Shown: positions 57,539-64,000 of the stretch, one piece after another
How the letters are laid out: each line of letters opens with the position of its first letter
Position numbering within the stretch: position 1 is the first letter of the stretch
Source: Hypomyces perniciosus
Lineage: Eukaryota > Ascomycota > Sordariomycetes > Hypocreales > Hypocreaceae
DNA: 64,000 nt
Reading direction: 5' to 3'
Assembly (NCBI GenBank): GCA_008477525.1
Contig: SPDT01000007.1
Location: 1,302,001-1,366,000 of the forward strand
The notes under the pieces: model-generated
Database searches by the model: none
Told to the model about the DNA's origin: nothing
The model's input: the letters and a program-made list of their open reading frames with translations, nothing else
Position numbers and translations under genes: made by a program

Positions 57539-59453
57539 ATGGCCGATCCCCTCGACGGCCTCGACGGCTCCTTACAGGAGTTCGAGACTCCAGCGAGCCC
57601 GCTGTCTCTGCGCCACTCTTCCGCTCTCCCCAGCGAGCCGGCAACGGAGGAAAGCAGCCTTCCGGAGGATCTGGACGTCGTCTCAAACGGTGGTTATTCT
57701 CCACCAGCGTGGCGGAGACTCGGCAACGGCGACCGGAGCAGCGGCTTCTGGAGGGGCCCGCATGATTCCCTCGGGGCGATACCGCCCATGCGACTGCACA
57801 TGCGAAACAACGGATTCAGCGACGACGATGACGACTGCGATGATGATGATGATGATGATCCGAACGATATCCTAGAGAGGGCTATCCGCACGCGCCTTCC
57901 TCAGGGGAGCCTGAGTCCAGACAAAGAAAAGAGCAGGAGTCCGACACGGAATGAGGATAGGACATTGCGCATCGAAGCGCCGAGTCCAGCAGCTTTCGCA
58001 AAGACACCATTAGAGTCGCCGCCACCAGACAATTGTAAATCGATTACCTCTCCCTCTCCCTTTCACCCATGCCTCCTTCATCACCTTACTGCCTGATGGG
58101 AAGTCTAATCAATTGCTTCGTATACAGATATCCGCTTCGCCGTTCGCGCCGAAGTTCAACAGCGCACAGAACCAATCGAATCTGCCATCTCATTCATACG
58201 CAAGCGTTATGCAGCAGTCACCGCCACGTGGACGTCAACAATATTCAGCCTGTTTATTGCCATCTTCAGCGTTTCTACAGTCAAGACACTGCTCCAGGAG
58301 CCTGCTCCTCGGCCCGTCGGCGATCTCGTCAAGGTCGCTGGCATTGCACGCTCATTCGAACCCCTAATCTACTATTCGGAACATGCCGTCACGCAGGTAC
58401 ACGACTTGCAAGCAACCAGTGTCGCCGTCTGGGATTTGGGTGAGAGTGTACGAACCAGTGGGATGCGCGATGCCGCACTTATCGTCGCCGATTTGGATGC
58501 CCTCAGCACGGCTATGAAGTCGCTCGCTACTGAAATGACAAAGTTCTTTGCCGTCGTTGATGGTGATATTGACGGGTAAGTGCCTCTCTCCATCAATCTA
58601 TCCACTTTTCTCCCACCCCCTTATCTGGTGTTCCGGAAGGGCAAACATCAGTTAACATGGCTTGCGCTTCGTTGCACGCAGCATTCTCAATGTCATGGAC
58701 TGGGCCAAGATGCACCTCAACCGCCTCCAGAACGCACCTCCACCCTCATCCCTTTCCTCCGCCTACGATAACATCCACAACATGCTCTCCGAGGCCCATA
58801 TCCTAGAGGATGCTTCCGGCGCACCCACCGCGCTTGGTACTCTCACCACACACGTCCTTGGGCTAAGTAACCCGCAGCGCGAGCAGCGAATGGTCCAGCT
58901 GCTCTTCAACGAGTTCCTCTCCATCCTCGAGGAGTGCGTTCGCGAGGAGCTTCGTTACAGCGTCAATCTCTACGCCCTCTTCAACACCATCGACCAGCAC
59001 TTCCTCAACCTTGCCCGGACCGTTGCGCGTGAGTCGTCAGCGCAGGAGGAATTGCACAGCGATATGCTAGCCAGCTTGTGGGTTCGCATTCTTGGTGCTC
59101 GCGCCGCCGAGCTGCGCAAGTTTGAGCAGAACCGCATCCTGCTTCGCGACGTGAGGGAGAAGACTGTGCGTAACAAGGGCGTTCTCGTCAACCATCACAG
59201 CAAGCTTCTTTCCCTTCAGACTTCCCTCGAGGGTCTTCGCACTAGGCTCATCTCCCCTCTCGTCCGCGGCGCCAACGCCTCCATCCTGACGCTCGAGGAC
59301 CAAATCGATGGCCTTTCTGGCGTTAGGGAACACTTGGCTGAGATCCGCCGCCAGCAAAAGGGCAAGGTCATGGAAACCCTTTTCGCTAGCGCACCTAGTA
59401 AACAGCGAAACTTACTTGATGATGGTCGCAACGACTTGGTCGGTGAGTTGTAA
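57539..59453 (+). CDS. Uncharacterised membrane and coiled-coil protein
   Basis: Model join(57539..58034, 58128..58575, 58682..59453), 571 aa. The frame is also open upstream, but MADPLDGLDG is the first ATG that gives a normal acidic N terminus. Residues 1-165 are acidic and low-complexity, including two Asp runs (SDDDDDCDDDDDDD). A hydrophobic segment, STIFSLFIAIFSVSTVKTLL (about 204-222), is the only likely membrane helix. The rest is predicted helical with heptad-like stretches (AALIVADLDALSTAMKSLATEM, LQTSLEGLRTRLISPL, REHLAEIRRQQKGK). Introns (93 and 106 bp) are longer than most in the window. I do not recognise the family; layout suggests a membrane-anchored coiled-coil protein of the endomembrane system or nuclear envelope. 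Confidence 0.8.
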
Positions 59454-60498
59454 ATCAAGGTAACCCCCTTTTTTCGGGTGTTCATTCTTGTCATCAACCT
59501 CTTCAACCTTCGTTTCTTTGTGTTTTACACTTATAGCTACTATTTGTGAAAGGGCTTGGCAAATCTATGGGTGTTACATCTTCTGGGTACTTGTATTTTC
59601 ATGGGGTAAGGAGGGAAACCAAAAAAGCTCTTCTCCATATAGATGCTTATAGCATTTGAATTCGGGCTTCGTCCGGCGTTTGGGTATAGCGGTCGTGGGG
59701 TGGGGTAGGATTTTGCTCTCATTTACTCAGTTATTTTTTTTCTTGGTTTTATTTTAACTTTATTTTTACTTTATTGTATTTACCAGTAATGTTGCGGTGT
59801 CTGTTTGGCCTTTTTGACGGGGGTGGAAGGCATCGTAGCGTTTTTTTGGGGATATCTTTTTTTGGTTTGTACTGGGACAGGCTCATGTATGTCATCAATA
59901 GTAAGTAGTATTGTTTTGTATTTTCTGTATTAGTCTGGATATTCAACTCCTAAATGCTCTTAATCATATACCTATGTTGTGTTGTGCTACATCATGTATG
60001 GCAGCATTCATCACACACATAGATACATAGTTCACGTCATGAGCAAAGCAAATTTAGAACATGTCATCTATTAGAAAGTCCTAAAATCCTATCCGAACCA
60101 AGCCCCTGCCTCCGTTTTGTGCCAGTGAAAACGTGGGCCATTTTGATGGGTATAACCCAGAGGCAACCTTGATAAAACCTGCAACCCGCAACGCCATCCA
60201 GGTGGACTATGTCTGTCAAGGAGAAGACCTCCCACCTCCCCTCCAGATAAAGCGACATCTCGCTTCCGAAAATACAACCCGCCTAGGCCCCACAACTTTT
60301 GGTTCTCCCTTCCTGAGAAGAATAGCGAATAAGTCTATCCGTACATGATGCAGTAGACATAGACACGATGTGGCAAATCATATTGCACCTCACGTGTCAT
60401 TCAGCGTGATCATGCGGTGATCGCACCGCGGTTAAATGCTCAAACGACAAAGGAAAAAAAAATATCTCGACGTCAAGGGGGTCGATCCTAGGCTTCAT
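59454..60498. other. Region between convergent genes
   Basis: T-rich 3' flank of the membrane-protein gene (59720-59870) and 3' flank of PAB1. No gene seen. Confidence 0.5.
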
Positions 60499-62748
60499 TT
60501 AAGCCTTGGTCTCCTCCTCCTTCTTCTCACCGGTGGACTGGGACTTGACGTATTCGTCATAGACGGCCAGCGCCTCGTCGACCTTGGCTTTCAGAGCGCC
60601 CTCATCCTCGATACTGGGAACTTATTAGTACAAATCATCAAGGGATCATTGCTTAAAGACTTACAGGTTGACAAGCTCAGCGTTGTCCATCTCCAAAAGC
60701 ATACCAGTGATCTTGCCAGCAAGTTCAGAGTTGATGGCCTGGATCTTGGGGAAGATCAGTTCGCCAAGGATCTGCTTCTGCTGGGCGGGCTGAGCAGCAG
60801 CAAGCTGAGCCTGGAGTATGGAATTGCCACTGGCGTCACGGCCCTGGTTAGGGAAGTTTCCATTGCGGGCAGCATTGTTGCCGCGTCCCATGCCGCCTTG
60901 TCGGTTGTTGGGGGGGTATCCGGGCATATTAGGGGGCATGCCGGGCATGGCACCACGACCACCCTGAGGGGCGCCACGTCCACCAGCTAGAGCAGCCTGC
61001 TGAGCCTGCTGCATGGCAGCCATGAACTGGGGGGTACCGGGCTGGCCAAACTGAGGGGGGAATTGGCCAGGCAGGCCATACACGTTCGGGGGCATCTGCT
61101 GGGGAACACCACGGCCTCCTTGCTGAGGGTAGCCGGGGAACTGACCAGGACGACCGCCCTGAACGTTGGGAATCATTCCGGGTTGAGGGAAGGGCATGCC
61201 GCGACCACCAGCCTGAGGCATGAAACCCGGCTGTTGACCAGGTGCATAGAAGACTGGAGGCTGCATGTACTGCTGCGGCATGCCAGCTGCCGCGGCGGCC
61301 TGTTGCATCCGCAATTGATTGCGAGCCTGGATACTAGCCTCAAGCTGGCTCTTGCGAACATCCTTGCGCTGAGCAAGCGCAACGTACAGGGGCTTGTTGT
61401 TAACCATCCGCTGGTTCATCTCCGCGACAGCCTTGGTGGCATCATCTGGGTTGCTGAAGCAGACGAAACCGAAGCCCTTGCTCTTACCAAGCTTCTTGTC
61501 CTTCTTTTCAGCCTTCTTCTCGGCGTTTTCAGCCTCTTCGGCCTCCTTGTCGTCCTCTTTCTTGTTTTCCTTGTCCTTCTCCTTCTCCTTCACTTCCTCG
61601 TCGCCCTCAGGAGAGCTATCCCTCATGACCTTGGCAGAGGTGATGGGACCGAATTCGGCGAACATCGTTCGGAGTTTCTCGTCGTCGACCTCATCGTCAA
61701 GGTTCTTGATGTACAAGTTGACACCCTGGTACTTGTTGGCCTTCTCAAGGCGGGCAGCCTCGTAAGACTTGCGAAGCTCCTCCTCTCGTTCGTGCTTCTT
61801 CTGCGCACGGCCGACGTAAAGCTCCTGGCCACGGAAGTCCCTGTTGTTCAAGTCATCGACAGCCTTAGAAGCCGCTTCGTGGGTGGTAAAGTTGACGAAT
61901 CCGAAACCACGAGGCTTGCCCTCCTGATCGCGAGCCAATGAGGACGACGTCACGTCACCGAACTTCTCGAACAGCTCACGGAACTCATCGTCAGTGACAT
62001 CGGTGTGGATGTTCTTGACATAGACATTGGTGAAGTTGGCCTTCATCTCTTCGAACTTGCTCTGGCGGTCCTTCTTGGGGATGTGGTAGCCGACATAGAC
62101 CTTCTTCTCGTTGAGAAGCATGCCATTAACGTGCTTGATGGCCTGCGCAGCAGCCTCGTCAGTCTCATAGTGGACAAAGCCGTAGCCCTTGGAGTTTCCA
62201 TTCTCGTCCTGGGCAACCTTGCAGCTCAGGATGTTGCCGAAAGCGGCAAATGTGTCGTGAAGAGCCTTGTTGTCAATGGCGACGTCAAGATTCTTGATGA
62301 ACACATTGCCCTGGCCAGTCTTGCGCAGAGCGGGGTCACGCTGGGACCACATGATACGGCAGGGACGACCCTTGATGAGAGTGTAGTTGAGCTCCTCCAG
62401 GGCCTTCTCGCCGTCGGCCGTGGAGTTGTAGTTCACATAGGCGTAACCAAGGGAACGACGAGTAACGGCATCACGGCAGACACGAATCGAAGCAACAGCG
62501 CCAATCTGGGAGAAGAGCTCGAAGAGCATAGCCTCAGTGACAGACGGGTCAAGCTCTCCAACATAGAGCGACGCGGAGTTCTGGGGGTGGGGGGCAGCGG
62601 AGTTCGGGGCAGGGCCAGAGGCATCGTCAGAGGCACCAACGGTGGTGTCAAGAGTAGGAGCCTTGCCATCGGCGCCGCCGTTAAGAGAGGTGTTGTTGAG
62701 GTCGTTGGCGAGCTGGTCAACAGCGCCGGAGGTCGTGTTAGCGGCCAT
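60499..62748 (-). CDS. PAB1: Poly(A)-binding protein Pab1
   Basis: Minus-strand model join(62748..60665, 60613..60499), 732 aa. A 51-bp intron near the 3' end has a TACTAAT branch site; it joins DNAELVNL to [23 protein letters not shown]. Four RRMs are visible by their RNP2/RNP1 pairs: [48 protein letters not shown] and [19 protein letters not shown]4 carries a Lys/Glu-rich insertion of about 50 residues, as in other filamentous fungi. A Pro/Gly/Gln/Met-rich linker ([20 protein letters not shown]) leads to the MLLE domain ([43 protein letters not shown]). Pab1 coats poly(A) tails, binds eIF4G and controls deadenylation and translation. Confidence 0.97.
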
Positions 62749-62781
62749 GATGACGTTTTAAATCCCGGGTATCAAACGAGG

Positions 62782-62883
62782 CTGCAAAACAACAATCCAG
62801 ATTAGCCCTTGTGCGATAAGCAGGGAGGGGCCACGCGAGCCACGGCGGGACCCAGCGACCGAGGGGCACGATGCGAGACTTAC
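62782..62883 (-). other. Intron in the PAB1 5' untranslated region
   Basis: On the minus strand a GTAAGT donor (from 62883) and TTGTTTTGCAG acceptor (ending at 62782) frame a 102-bp segment 33 bp upstream of the ATG. Both sites are near-consensus. Upstream, the leader has A-rich blocks (the T-runs on the plus strand at about 63049-63110). Confidence 0.65.
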
Positions 62884-64000
62884 CGATTTAGAAGGTTGTC
62901 AAAGAACTTGATGCTCGGCAAGTCAGTGGTAACAAACTGCGAGCGGAGCGACTGGATGTGCTGAGGCAACTGTGATGAGCTGTCTCGAGGGTGATTTGTG
63001 TGGTGGCGTTTGTCGACGATGTCGCGAGCCGGGAGATGGTGCGTAGGGGATTTTTTGGGGGGGTTTTCAATTTTTTTTGGTTGATTTTCTTGGTTGAAGA
63101 AAAAAGAGCAAGGACAGAGAACTAGTACGAAGACCGTACCTCTGAGCCGACTCGCCTTTTATTGGGTTTGGGTTGTTTGGAATAAGGTTGGGCGTTGTGT
63201 GGAAGAAGAGAAAAAAGAGAATTTTCAACCACTTGACATTTTTTTCCTGGGCTGCTAAACCTGGCTGGCGGTGGAGTGACCTTTCCGTGCTTCTTAGCGG
63301 CGGCGTTGTTCCTGCTGCGTTTCTTAGGGTACCACAGTGCTAGACACGGTATGATGAGAGCGGGACATTCTGCCCTGAATTGGGAGGGGAAAGTATTCAG
63401 TAACAGGAACCCTAACATCTACGACTGAGTGTTGTTAGCAGCGCATCAGCAACCCCGCCCTCAATGGGTTTCTAACGGTCCAGCGAATGTGGGTATGATG
63501 CGAACCATGAGACTTTTGTTTCATTCATATCTTGCTCACAGTATCTATTTACGTCCATCAGCCGACAGTTCCATCAAAGGGAACTGCCTCCGTTCAGAGC
63601 GAAGCTATTCATTGTGCCTACTTAGGAGGTAGTGCCTGTGCGCATAGAGGGCAGCGATACAGTACCGTACCCCACCTCTAACTTCAACACTGTATCACGG
63701 TGGGATGTCCAAGGCGGTGACAGTTGCCTTATCTTATCGGCACGGGACCTAAATCAACCCATAGCAGCCGCCGCCCCACTTGTGATGCCATCCGAACTGC
63801 CACCAGCGTCGTACCCACCATTACTACCTAGTCTTAGGTGCTGATGAAGCTCTGGGGGTGAATCTTCTAGAATCACCATAACGCCAACCAGTTGTCGGTT
63901 GAGGGCACTGAATAATATGCACTTGCTTTGATTCATCGTTCTTCCCTGTTGAGCAGAGAACAGAAGCGTCGTCGCCATGTTCTCTACCTTCACTGGCAAT
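62884..64000. other. PAB1 leader and promoter, then unassigned sequence to the window end
   Basis: A-rich leader of PAB1 to about 63120, then a possible TATA (ATAAAAGG on the minus strand at about 63152-63159). A small minus-strand open stretch entering from the window edge (MATTLLFSAQQGR, ending 63754) could be the start of a protein but shows no recognisable family. Confidence 0.45.

Noticed and set aside
61063..62805. Two long plus-strand open stretches (292 and 266 codons) antisense to PAB1
   Set aside because: They mirror the codon bias of PAB1 on the other strand and are Leu/Val-rich artefacts; the minus-strand RRM and MLLE motifs settle the coding strand.
1..64000. tRNA and rRNA genes
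   Set aside because: GGTTCGA-type B boxes found by eye fall inside exons without a partner A box or cloverleaf; only the damaged patch at 28.35 kb is tRNA-like.

Overview
The window is nuclear DNA of a filamentous ascomycete, most likely a Sordariomycete of the Hypocreales type (inference). Three things support this. Genes carry short introns of about 50-105 bp with GTANGT donors, CTAAC/CTGAC-like branch sites and CAG/TAG acceptors. An AT-rich block of about 5.5 kb looks like the product of RIP (repeat-induced point mutation). The gene set is typical of Pezizomycotina: a siroheme nitrite reductase with a C-terminal Rieske domain, an SREBP-type bHLH factor, Srs2 helicase and secreted neutral ceramidase.

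Left part (1-23 kb): an atypical hexokinase-family protein; a multi-BRCT protein of the Rtt107/Brc1 type; ESCRT-II subunit Vps25; a broken gene with 15-residue repeats abutting a cysteine-rich two-module ORF that has no start; nitrite reductase with a promoter rich in NirA/NIT4 and GATA sites; an SREBP-like membrane-anchored transcription factor; and an uncharacterised single-pass membrane protein.

Middle (23-39 kb): an LTR retroelement graveyard. At least four copies of one ~255-bp LTR in both orientations sit in or beside RIP-degraded AT-rich DNA. It is followed by a secreted cysteine-rich, effector-like gene, a likely solo LTR touching its stop codon, the SRS2 helicase gene, a small mitochondrial-type protein and a 487-bp TA-flanked MITE with perfect 26-bp inverted repeats.

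Right part (39-64 kb): neutral ceramidase, then almost 8 kb of normal-composition DNA with no recognisable gene but many copies of a short palindromic motif (TACGAAGTA / TACGGAGTA). Then come a small dsRNA-binding-domain protein, mitochondrial ribosomal protein uS7m, a long universal-stress-domain protein, an uncharacterised membrane/coiled-coil protein and poly(A)-binding protein Pab1.

Most genes are unrelated housekeeping functions and I see no biosynthetic cluster. The unusual material is the repeat-edge zone: the secreted cysteine-rich genes next to transposon debris, the chimeric junction near 8.37 kb, and the dispersed palindromes. All exon-intron models come from splice motifs, reading-frame closure and family knowledge, without transcript data.
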